Source: Parasphingopyxis algicola (GTDB lineage: Bacteria > Pseudomonadota > Alphaproteobacteria > Sphingomonadales > Sphingomonadaceae). From it: a stretch of 64,000 bases of DNA. Below the pieces are notes generated by a model. The model searched no databases. It had not been told where the DNA came from and saw nothing but the letters and a program-made list of their open reading frames with translations. The stretch spans positions 2,046,001-2,110,000 of the forward strand of contig NZ_CP051131.1 in assembly GCF_013378075.1 (NCBI RefSeq). The letters run 5' to 3'. The position numbers were made by a program, and so were the translations under genes. Below are positions 26,159 to 33,989 of this stretch, piece after piece (position 1 is the first letter of the stretch; each line of letters opens with the position of its first letter).

Positions 26159-28513
26159 CTAGAACCCTACCCGCAAACTCGCGCCGAAGACCCGGGGATC
26201 TAGCAGGAACGCGCTGCGGAAACTGCCGACCAGGTTGGAGTTGGTTTCGAGGAAGGTGATGCTGTCCTGATCGAACAGATTCTTGACGAACAGCGTCAGA
26301 TCCCATTCCCGGTCCTCATGGGCGATCTGGATCGAGGCGTCGAACTGCTCCCAGCCATCGACGCGGTCCGCCGGCACGTTGAATTCGCGCGAGAAGAAGC
26401 CGGATTGCGAATAGAAGTCGATACGCGGGCGGACCGTCCATCCGCCGCCCGCGTCGATCGTATATTCGCCGGCGAGCTTCAAGGTCCGCGAGGGTGCGTT
26501 GGGCAGCTCATTGTCCTGGATCTGGAAGAAGGCGCCGCCGCGCGACGGATCGGACGACAGGAAGTCGCTGCGGATTTCCGTATCGAGCAGCCCGAGCGCC
26601 GCCTCGAAACGCAGTTCGGGGACCGGCGTCCAGACCGTTTCGAGCTCGAAACCCTGCACCCGCGAGGACGGGATATTGACGTTGGTCGCCAGGGTGCCGA
26701 CGATATTGCCGACGATCAGGTTGCTGTAATCGTAGCGGAAAAGCGCGGCATTGAGTGTCAGCGTGTTATCGAAGAGGTCGGTCTTCGCGCCGACTTCGAA
26801 CGAGTTGATGAACTCCGAATCGAAAGTCGGGTTGACGGCGTTGCCGGGATTGAAGCCGCCGGATTTGAAGCCGCGCGAGAAGGACGCGTAGAGATTGACC
26901 TCGTCGGTCGGGTTCCACTCGATCGCCGCGCGGCCGGTGACGGCATCGAACGACGCCTCCCCGTTGAAGGGCGGCGGCAGCACGAAGCTGCCGCTGGCCG
27001 TCGTGATCTCCTTGTCGTCCTGCGTGTAGCGCAGCCCGCCGAGGATGCTCAGCGTGTCGGTGATGTCGACATAGACCTCGCCGAACACCGCATAGGAATC
27101 GACCACCGAGTCGGTCGTATTACCGCTGGCGATGAAACCGAACGTCCGGTTGGCCGGCAGATAGGTGTCGACGAAGCCGCCGCCCGTCGCGTGCAGATAA
27201 TAGCCGCCGACGAGGAAGTTGAGCGGCCCGTCGAGATCCGTCGCGAGGCGCAGTTCCTGGCTGAACTGTTCGCGGAAGCCCGCCGCATATTGCGCCGAGC
27301 GCCAGTCGGTCGAGCTGATCTGGTTGCCCGGGCCCAGCAAATAGGTGAGGACGCCGTTGCCCTGCCCGTTGTCGGGCACCGTCAGCGGACCGAAAGGCGT
27401 GGCGAAATCGCCGGGATTGAAAGCGTTGGGCCGCGTGCCCTGGTCGAAATCGCGGACCGATTCGTTGCTGCCGTCCCGATAGCCGGTGACCGAGGTCAGC
27501 GTCACCGCGCCGATTTCCTGGTTGATCTCGAACGTCACGAGAAAATCCTCGACATGCTGCTCGGGCAGGATGTCGATATTCACCGTGCGCAGATCGGTCG
27601 GGTTCGCGTTGAACGTTCCCGCGCGCACGATACCCGGCAGCAGCGCGTTGCTGATCGGGAAATTGGCGGTCGGGAACTGGGTCGACACGGAATTGGGCGA
27701 GCAGCCCAGCGCCGGATCGGGCGTACAGAGCGTCTTGACCGCATTGGCCCGGTTACTGTCCTCCTCGAAATAGGTGAGGATCAGGTCGACCGTCGTCGTA
27801 TCGGTCGGTTCGAACCGGGTGCTCGAACGGAACGTATACTGGTCGCGCCCGTCGATCTGGCCGCCGTCGAACAGATTGTCGGTATAGCCGTCGCGCTTCA
27901 GATAGTGGGCGGCGAAACGCTGCGAAATGCCATCGGCGATGGGAATGTTGAGCGCGCCCTCGGCCCGGATGCCCTCGAAGGATTCGAGCTGCAGGCTGAC
28001 ATAGCCTTCGAACTCGTCGGTCGGGCGGCGGCTGACGAAGTTGATCGCGCCGCCCGTCGTGTTGCGGCCGAACAATGTGCCCTGCGGCCCGCGCAGCACC
28101 TCGATCCGTTCCATGTCGAAAAACTCGCCGAACGTGCTGCCCTGCTGCAGGAAGACGCCGTTGATCAGAATGCCGATATTGGTGTCGTTCGAGCCGCCGA
28201 AGGATTGCGAGCCGACGCCGCGGATCGTGAGGTTGCGGTTGGCCGACAGGATGACGTTCGGCGCGTTGAACTGAAGATCCAGCGAATCCTCGATCCGCGC
28301 GGCGGCGAGATCGTCGGACGTCAGCGCGGTAATCGCGATCGGAACGTCCTGGATATCCTCTTCGCGCAACTGCGCGGTGACGATGATGACATTGTCGTCC
28401 GTATTGGCCGCGGCCGTTTCCGTCTGAGCGTAAACGGCCCCGCCCGACCCCGCATATGCGAGCGCGGCGACCGATGCGAACCGGAACAAGGATGTGCGAA
28501 ACCCGTCTGTCAT
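26159..28513 (-). CDS. TonB-dependent outer-membrane receptor
   Basis: A 784-residue receptor. The signal peptide (about 1-33, ending AVYAQ) is followed by a plug domain with VPIAITALTSDDLAAARIEDS, LTIRGVGSQSFGG, ERIEVLRGPQGTLFGRN and TTGGAINFVSRRP. The beta-barrel ends in LRVGF, a C-terminal aromatic typical of outer-membrane proteins. A TonB-box candidate is NVIIVTAQ. No SusD partner is present, as usual in Proteobacteria. ATG 28513 has GGGGAGG upstream; the open frame to 28627 crosses the operator region. Two tandem copies of the 22-bp motif precede it. The context suggests uptake of glycolipid-derived glycosides. Confidence 0.9.
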   Translation of the reverse strand: MTDGFRTSLFRFASVAALAYAGSGGAVYAQTETAAANTDDNVIIVTAQLREEDIQDVPIAITALTSDDLAAARIEDSLDLQFNAPNVILSANRNLTIRGVGSQSFGGSNDTNIGILINGVFLQQGSTFGEFFDMERIEVLRGPQGTLFGRNTTGGAINFVSRRPTDEFEGYVSLQLESFEGIRAEGALNIPIADGISQRFAAHYLKRDGYTDNLFDGGQIDGRDQYTFRSSTRFEPTDTTTVDLILTYFEEDSNRANAVKTLCTPDPALGCSPNSVSTQFPTANFPISNALLPGIVRAGTFNANPTDLRTVNIDILPEQHVEDFLVTFEINQEIGAVTLTSVTGYRDGSNESVRDFDQGTRPNAFNPGDFATPFGPLTVPDNGQGNGVLTYLLGPGNQISSTDWRSAQYAAGFREQFSQELRLATDLDGPLNFLVGGYYLHATGGGFVDTYLPANRTFGFIASGNTTDSVVDSYAVFGEVYVDITDTLSILGGLRYTQDDKEITTASGSFVLPPPFNGEASFDAVTGRAAIEWNPTDEVNLYASFSRGFKSGGFNPGNAVNPTFDSEFINSFEVGAKTDLFDNTLTLNAALFRYDYSNLIVGNIVGTLATNVNIPSSRVQGFELETVWTPVPELRFEAALGLLDTEIRSDFLSSDPSRGGAFFQIQDNELPNAPSRTLKLAGEYTIDAGGGWTVRPRIDFYSQSGFFSREFNVPADRVDGWEQFDASIQIAHEDREWDLTLFVKNLFDQDSITFLETNSNLVGSFRSAFLLDPRVFGASLRVGF

Positions 28514-28551
28514 TATGTCCTCCCCTGATTTCTTTTTTTGGGAGATCGCAC

Positions 28552-28573
28552 TAATTATAAATTTAGTCAATAC
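28552..28573 (-). promoter_or_regulatory. Candidate operator, site C2 (TonB receptor promoter)
   Basis: On the minus strand: GTATTG, ACTAAATTTA, TAATTA. It abuts site C1, giving two repeats with a 21-base period, about two helix turns. A TATAAT -10-like hexamer is embedded. Confidence 0.5.
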
Positions 28574-28594
28574 TCTTATACAAAAGGTCAATAA
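28573..28594 (-). promoter_or_regulatory. Candidate operator, site C1 (TonB receptor promoter)
   Basis: On the minus strand: TTATTG, ACCTTTTGTA, TAAGAG. The left half is perfect and the right half degenerate. It lies 60 bases before the receptor start, next to site C2. Confidence 0.5.
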
Positions 28595-28673
28595 GGGTTG
28601 CGTCCATCCCAGGGACGGACGGGGCATTTCCGTTGATATATGAGGCGTAAGGGCCGGTCCCGCAGCTCCGGCC

Positions 28674-29294
28674 CTAGCCGGACCGGCCGAGTTTTTCGGC
28701 CGCGCCGACGATCATCTGCACCGTCATGTCGACGATTCGATCATGATCGCTCTCGTCGCGCAGCAGCATCTGGGCGGCGGACCGCGTGATGCCCATGCAC
28801 AGTTCCGCGGTGAGCCCGCCGGTGCCACTGGGCACGTCGAACTCTTCTTCCATGAGCTCACCGAAGAATTTGACCGTGGCCTCGCGGCCCTTCGCCTGCT
28901 TCTTGAGAACGTCCGCCGCGACCGAGGGTTCGTTGAGCAGGCGCTGGATCAGGATGCCCTTGGCCAGAAACCGGTCGATGAAATCGAGCGTCGTGCGCCG
29001 GATGATATCCTCGAAGGATTCGTTCGCGCGACGCCGCACCGGCGTGCCCTGAAACGCCGGATATTCGCGGACCAGCAGGGTGCCGAGCAGGTTCGCGCGA
29101 TTGTCGAAATAATTATAGACGAGCGGCTTTGAGACTTCGGCCTCGCGTGCGACCCGGTCCATATTGGCCGCGGACACGCCCTCTTCGACGACGATCCGGG
29201 CGGCCGCGTCGAGAATCAGTTCGCGCCGGTCCTCCGGGGCCATGCGGCGCCGTCGCCGGGGCGCGGTTTTGGCGGATGCCGCACTGTCGGTCAT
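28674..29294 (-). CDS. TetR-family transcriptional regulator
   Basis: A 206-residue regulator with an N-terminal helix-turn-helix (about 20-66): RRELILDAAARIVVEEGV, then VAREAEVSKPLVYNYFDNRANLL. The C-terminal ligand domain is unassigned. It lies between the TonB receptor and SDR genes and is divergent from the latter across a 181-bp gap containing operator site D. TetR proteins usually act on their own divergent promoter, so this is the best candidate to bind the TTATTG-N10-TAATAA sites. The ligand is unknown; a sugar or sulfonate intermediate is possible. Confidence 0.85.
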   Translation of the reverse strand: MTDSAASAKTAPRRRRRMAPEDRRELILDAAARIVVEEGVSAANMDRVAREAEVSKPLVYNYFDNRANLLGTLLVREYPAFQGTPVRRRANESFEDIIRRTTLDFIDRFLAKGILIQRLLNEPSVAADVLKKQAKGREATVKFFGELMEEEFDVPSGTGGLTAELCMGITRSAAQMLLRDESDHDRIVDMTVQMIVGAAEKLGRSG

Positions 29295-29407
29295 GACCGC
29301 GCATCTACCATGGACCGCGCCGATTCCAATAACATTGTTCGCCGAAGCCCGTCATCGGCCTCCCCCCATCATACCGGATATTCACGCCGGATCGTCACTC
29401 CGTGCCA

Positions 29408-29429
29408 CAATTGACTATTTATATAATAA
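29408..29429 (+). promoter_or_regulatory. Candidate 22-bp operator, site D (TetR/SDR divergent promoter)
   Basis: CAATTG, ACTATTTATA, TAATAA. The right half and the AC after the first hexamer match sites B and E. It lies 46 bases before the SDR start and 113 bases from the TetR start, so it could serve both. Confidence 0.6.
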
Positions 29430-29475
29430 ACTATAGGCGACAGGCGAAAGACATCGCAAGGGGGCGCTCGATACC

Positions 29476-30255
29476 ATGACCAATCCGGAGCCGCTGAAGG
29501 GCCAGGTCGCGCTGATCACCGGCGCGACCCAGGGCATCGGCCTCGCCGTCGCGCAGCGTCTCGCCCGCGACGGCGCGGACATCATCGCGCTCGATCTGGC
29601 ACGCGGAGACCATGACGGTCTGGCCGAAAAAATCGAGGCGAGCGGACGGATGGTGCATTCGGTGAAAGGCAATGTCGCCGATACGGAGACCTGGAACGCA
29701 GCGCTCGAGCGGATCGCCGGGCTCGGCGGGAAGCTCGACATCCTGGTCAACAATGCCGGCATATCGGGCTATCTCGGCCTGCTCGCCGATTATCCCGACG
29801 AGATGTTCGACGAGATCATGGCGATCAATGTGCGCGGGGTTTTCCTCGGCCTCAAATATTGCCTGCCCGCGCTGATCGAAGCGCGCGGCAGCGCCGTCAA
29901 CATCTCGTCCATCGCGGGCATGCGGGGCGGTGCGAACATCTCCGGCTATGCCGCCAGCAAGCACGCGGTGATCGGCCTGACCCAGGCCGCGGCGACGGAA
30001 AATGCGATGAGCGGCGTGCGCATCAATGCCGTGTGCCCCGCGCCGATCCAGACGGACATGATCGACGAGCTCGCCCGCACGCGGATGCCCGACAATCCGG
30101 AAGCCTTTGCCGAGAATTTCCGCAGCGGATTGCCGATGGGCCGCTATGGCGAGCCGGAGGAAGTCGCCAATGTCATCGCCTTCCTGGTCGGGCCTGAAGC
30201 AAGCTTCGTGAACGGCGCGATCGTTCCGGTGGATGGCGGTGCAACGGCGCGCTGA
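29476..30255 (+). CDS. Short-chain dehydrogenase/reductase
   Basis: A 259-residue classical SDR. TGATQGIG near residue 15 is the dinucleotide motif, NNAGI the structural motif, and Ser in NISSIAG with YAASK the catalytic set. It probably oxidises or reduces a sugar or alcohol with NAD(P). First gene of a three-gene operon behind operator site D. A sulfo-Entner-Doudoroff SQ dehydrogenase was considered, but the lactonase, dehydratase and aldolase of that route are not here. The substrate is unknown. Confidence 0.85.
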   Translation: MTNPEPLKGQVALITGATQGIGLAVAQRLARDGADIIALDLARGDHDGLAEKIEASGRMVHSVKGNVADTETWNAALERIAGLGGKLDILVNNAGISGYLGLLADYPDEMFDEIMAINVRGVFLGLKYCLPALIEARGSAVNISSIAGMRGGANISGYAASKHAVIGLTQAAATENAMSGVRINAVCPAPIQTDMIDELARTRMPDNPEAFAENFRSGLPMGRYGEPEEVANVIAFLVGPEASFVNGAIVPVDGGATAR

Positions 30256-31141
30256 CCCCCTCGGCGCGGACACGGGCCCGTTCCGGATCCGGAACGGCGG
30301 CGTCGAGCTAGCGGTCGAAACGCTCGGCGATCCGGCCGATGCCCCGATCCTCTTCCTGCACGGCTTTCCCGAACATCGCGGCGCCTGGCGCAAGGTCGCC
30401 CGCCATCTCGCCGGCGAATTTCACTGCATGCTGTCCGATCTGCGCGGCTATGGCGAATCCGGCCGCCCTGAAGAGACCGAGGCCTATCGCATCGATGCGC
30501 TGATCTGCGATGTCGACGCACTGGTCGACGCCTGTGGCGGGCGCAAGCCGATCCTTGCCGGGCATGACTGGGGCGGCGCTCTCGCCTGGCGGTACGCCGC
30601 AGCGTTCGGTGAAAAACTCGCGTCTCTCGTCATCGCCAATGCACCGCATCCCGCCCTGTTCCAGCGCAGGCTGATCGACAACCCAGCCCAGCGCGCGGCC
30701 TCAGCCTATATCGATCGGCTGCGCCATCCCGAGGCGGCCGCCCGATTGCTGACCGATGGCCCGGAAGGCCTGTGGGACCGGATGTTCGCCGCAAATCCGG
30801 TGTTCGACGACGCCGATCGCGCCGAATATCTCGCTGCATGGTCGCGTCCCGGCGCGATGGAGGCGATGCTGAACTGGTACCGCGCGGCGCCGTTCGAGTT
30901 GCCCGCGAGCGACGATGCGGCCGTGCCCGACTGGGCGGCGCGCGGCGATCTCATGGTCACGATACCGACCCTGATCCTGTGGGGCATGGCCGACCGAGTG
31001 TTCCTGCCGGTCCTGCTGGAAGGGCTCGATCCGCTCGTGCCCGATCGCCGCATCGTCCGCTTTCCGGACGCGGGTCATGCAATCATCCATGAAGAAGCCG
31101 CCGCGCTGGCGGCGCATATCAGGGAGTTTGCCACACCATGA
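30233..31141 (+). CDS. Alpha/beta hydrolase (epoxide hydrolase/dehalogenase-like)
   Basis: A 302-residue alpha/beta hydrolase. The oxyanion loop LHGFPEHRG is followed by a nucleophile elbow GHDWGG, in which Asp (not Ser) is the nucleophile, as in epoxide hydrolases and haloalkane dehalogenases. The catalytic His is in FPDAGHAI. This makes simple ester hydrolysis less likely. The ATG at 30233 lies inside the SDR end (23-base overlap) and the gene overlaps the VOC gene by four bases, so the three are translated together. The role in this locus is unclear. Confidence 0.82.
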   Translation: MAVQRRADPLGADTGPFRIRNGGVELAVETLGDPADAPILFLHGFPEHRGAWRKVARHLAGEFHCMLSDLRGYGESGRPEETEAYRIDALICDVDALVDACGGRKPILAGHDWGGALAWRYAAAFGEKLASLVIANAPHPALFQRRLIDNPAQRAASAYIDRLRHPEAAARLLTDGPEGLWDRMFAANPVFDDADRAEYLAAWSRPGAMEAMLNWYRAAPFELPASDDAAVPDWAARGDLMVTIPTLILWGMADRVFLPVLLEGLDPLVPDRRIVRFPDAGHAIIHEEAAALAAHIREFATP

Positions 31142-32019
31142 CGATACGGCTCCACCATGTCGCGATCAACGCGCCGGACCCTGCGGAAACCGGCCGATTC
31201 TACCGCGATGCCATCGACGTGGACATCAGGCCCGACGAAACCGATCCCGGCTGTCGGTGGCTCGCCGGAGCCAATTTCTATGTCGCGCTGCATCCGGCGA
31301 ACCCGGGCTCCCAGCCGGACCGGGACCGGCAGGTGTGCTATCCGGGGATCGGCCATTTCTGCGTGCAATCGGGCGACGGCGAGGGTCTGTGGCAGAGTCT
31401 CGCGGATGGCGGGATGCGGTTCAACGACAAGCCGGTCGCGCTCGGCACCGGCGCGATCTATGCCTATGGCCGCGATCGCGACGCGACTCTGGTCGAGGTG
31501 GAAGGCGTGCCCAATGCCGAACCGCAGACCCCGATCTGGTTCGCCCATGTTGCGATCGTGACGCCCGATATCGCCCGGCTATCGGATTTCTATGCCCGTT
31601 TCATAGGCTGTGACCCGCACCGCACAGGCCGGTTCGACAATCCGCTCTTTTCCAACGTCACCGGAATGCCCGATGTCGATGTCAGCGCGGCCTGGATCCG
31701 GACATCGAGCATCCAGCTCGAAATGTGGCAATATCATCACCCGCCGACCGGGCCGGCATCGCCGACCGACGCCGGCGCGGCCGGTTACCGCCATATCGGC
31801 TTTTGCTGCGAAGACCTCGACGCGGAGATCGCGCGGCTCGACGCAGCGGGCATCGCCGTCGCCGAAGGCGATCCCGTCGGCGGGCAGCGCACCGCATGGA
31901 CGCGCGATCCGGACGGCAACCGCGTGGCGCTGGTCGAGATCGTCGATGCCGAGGCGCCGCTGGCGCTCGACCGGCTCGCCGATCCCGATATCGTGAAACG
32001 CCGGCTCGCGGCCGCCTGA
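31138..32019 (+). CDS. Two-domain VOC (glyoxalase/dioxygenase-fold) protein
   Basis: A 293-residue protein with two vicinal-oxygen-chelate modules (about 1-120 and 130-265). Each starts with a metal-site His in RLHHVAINAPD and WFAHVAIVTPD; later ligand candidates are the Glu in LVEVEG and the Glu in LVEIVD. Such folds act as isomerases, lyases or dioxygenases. It ends the SDR-hydrolase-VOC operon and is convergent with the beta-galactosidase gene (11-base gap). The three enzymes do not match a pathway I recognise. Confidence 0.8.
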   Translation: MTIRLHHVAINAPDPAETGRFYRDAIDVDIRPDETDPGCRWLAGANFYVALHPANPGSQPDRDRQVCYPGIGHFCVQSGDGEGLWQSLADGGMRFNDKPVALGTGAIYAYGRDRDATLVEVEGVPNAEPQTPIWFAHVAIVTPDIARLSDFYARFIGCDPHRTGRFDNPLFSNVTGMPDVDVSAAWIRTSSIQLEMWQYHHPPTGPASPTDAGAAGYRHIGFCCEDLDAEIARLDAAGIAVAEGDPVGGQRTAWTRDPDGNRVALVEIVDAEAPLALDRLADPDIVKRRLAAA

Positions 32020-32030
32020 CGGACCGGGCG

Positions 32031-33989
32031 CTAGCCGCGCCAGACCGCGACGCCCGCCGGCGGCAGCTCGGCCGATCCGATCAGGAAGCCGTCCGCGCCC
32101 GCATCCGGCACATGGTCGGCCAGCGCGATCGTATCGGGCCCATGGTTGAAGGCGAAGACATGATCGCCGTGCCGCCGCACACGCAGATCGGCGGGCAGCG
32201 CCAGCGTTTCGAGCCCGGCTTCCGCCGCCATCCGGCCGAGCACGCTCGCGAGCAGGCGATCGTCGGGCCAGCCGGCCAGATAGCGCCGCAAGTCCTGCTG
32301 CAAGACGATACCGCGCCCGCCGGCCGAGAATTCGGCATCGAGATCCGTCTCGACATGCTCGATCCAGCGCGCGATTGAAAAATCCCCGCCTTCCTCCACC
32401 AGGCCGTCGCGCAGGCTTTCGACGCGCACGACCTTGAGCGGCAAGAGCGATTGCAGCGGACCGGGCGGCAGTTCGGCCGGGATCTGGAAATCCGCGGTCT
32501 TGCTGCCGCTGCGCGGCCCGATCAGCAGCGGGCCGTCAAAGGCGGCGAGCGTGTCGATAATAGCGGCCCGAAGGATCGGCAGGCTCGGCGCGACTGCCAT
32601 CCGATAGCCCGACAGATCGGCATCCGGCGCGACGATATCGATATCGAGACCGAGCCGGCGCAGCGCCGAATAGAGGGCGAATGCCAGCTCGATATAGCGA
32701 AAGCTCCGGCCCTGGGGCTGGGTGTCGAACAGCCATTGCGCCTCATAGGAGAAGAGCAGCGCGACCGGAGCGCGCCGTCCGGCATCGGGCCCGGGCAGTG
32801 CGCGCGTCTCTTCCGCGACCATTATGGTTTCGGCGAATGCGACGTCCTCGCTGCTGTCGGGGCGGAGCAACCCGCTGTGCATCTGCTCCTGCGCGAAGGG
32901 CGCCTGCCGCCAGCGGAAATAGGAAACGAGCTCGGCGCCGTGCGCCAACGCCTCCAGGTTCCAGAGCCGCACCATGCCGGGGAGCGGCGCCGGATTGAAC
33001 CGCGCCCAGTTCACCGGGCCCGGCTGCTGCTCCATCACCCACCAGCGGCCGCCGGAACAGCCGCGATAGAGATCGTGATGAAAGGCGGCGACATCGGGAT
33101 GGCCCTGCCGGGCGTAGCGCTGTTTCTCCTCTTCGGGGAAAAACGGAAACTGTTCGAGAAAACCGAGCGGATAGCTGTCCCATGTCGCGACATCGAGATC
33201 GCGCCCGACGGCGTGGTGATCGAACTCGGTGTAGAAGCCCATGAAATTATGGACGATATCGCGGCCGGGCGAATGTTCGCGCAGAATATCGGCCTGCAGC
33301 CGGTTGAAGCTCGCCACTTGGTCCGAGGAGAAGCGGCGGAAATCGAGGACATGCGCCGGATTGGGCTCGGTGACCGTCAGGTTGGGCAGGTTGACCGCGT
33401 CGAAGCTGCGATAGTCCTGGCTCCAGAAGACGGTGCCCCAGGCGCGGTTCAGCGCGTCCACATCGCCATATTTCTCGGCCAGCCAGAGCCGGAACGCGGC
33501 CGCCGCGCTTCCCGAATAGCTGAGCGTCGTATTATGGCAGCCATATTCGTTATCCGTCTGCCATGCGGCGATGGCAGGGTTTTCGCCGTAGCGCTCGGCC
33601 AAGGCGGCAACGATCCGGGCGCATTCGGCACGGTAACCTTCATGCGAGAAACAATAATGGCGGCGCGAACCGAATCCGCGCGGCCGGTCCTCGACGTCGA
33701 GCGCGAGCATGTCCGGCATCCGGTCGACAAGCCATTTGGGCGGGGTGGCGGTCGGTGTGCCGAGGATGATGCCGAGCCCCTCCCCGGCCAGCGTCGCGAT
33801 CGCCCGGTCGAGCCAGTTCCAGTCATAGCGCCCCGGTTCGGGCTCGATCCGGCTCCAGGCGAATTCGCCGATCCGCACCCGGTCGATGCCAAGCTCCGCC
33901 ATGCGTCGCGCATCCTCGCCCCAGAGATCCTCCGGCCAGTGTTCGGGATAATAGCAGACGCCCAGTTGGAGCTTGGTTGTTTCGCTCAT
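32031..33989 (-). CDS. Beta-galactosidase, GH42
   Basis: A 652-residue GH42 enzyme. The N-terminus LGVCYYPEHWPEDLW is diagnostic; the acid/base is Glu148 in QTDNEYGCH and the nucleophile Glu320 in VMEQQPGPVNW. The trimerisation domain (FSYEAQWLFDTQPQG) and small C-terminal beta domain are present. There is no signal peptide, so it cuts imported beta-galactosides in the cytoplasm. The ATG overlaps the GH36 stop (ATGA), so the two enzymes are made together. An alpha- plus beta-galactosidase pair would fully dismantle digalactosyl-glycerol; plant oligosaccharides are an alternative source. Confidence 0.93.
   Translation of the reverse strand: MSETTKLQLGVCYYPEHWPEDLWGEDARRMAELGIDRVRIGEFAWSRIEPEPGRYDWNWLDRAIATLAGEGLGIILGTPTATPPKWLVDRMPDMLALDVEDRPRGFGSRRHYCFSHEGYRAECARIVAALAERYGENPAIAAWQTDNEYGCHNTTLSYSGSAAAAFRLWLAEKYGDVDALNRAWGTVFWSQDYRSFDAVNLPNLTVTEPNPAHVLDFRRFSSDQVASFNRLQADILREHSPGRDIVHNFMGFYTEFDHHAVGRDLDVATWDSYPLGFLEQFPFFPEEEKQRYARQGHPDVAAFHHDLYRGCSGGRWWVMEQQPGPVNWARFNPAPLPGMVRLWNLEALAHGAELVSYFRWRQAPFAQEQMHSGLLRPDSSEDVAFAETIMVAEETRALPGPDAGRRAPVALLFSYEAQWLFDTQPQGRSFRYIELAFALYSALRRLGLDIDIVAPDADLSGYRMAVAPSLPILRAAIIDTLAAFDGPLLIGPRSGSKTADFQIPAELPPGPLQSLLPLKVVRVESLRDGLVEEGGDFSIARWIEHVETDLDAEFSAGGRGIVLQQDLRRYLAGWPDDRLLASVLGRMAAEAGLETLALPADLRVRRHGDHVFAFNHGPDTIALADHVPDAGADGFLIGSAELPPAGVAVWRG

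Noticed and set aside
29476-32019. Sulfo-Entner-Doudoroff SQ pathway starting with the SDR
   Set aside because: No SMP-30-type lactonase, dehydratase, KDSG aldolase or sulfolactaldehyde dehydrogenase lies in the window. The dioxygenase and AKR explain SQ use better.
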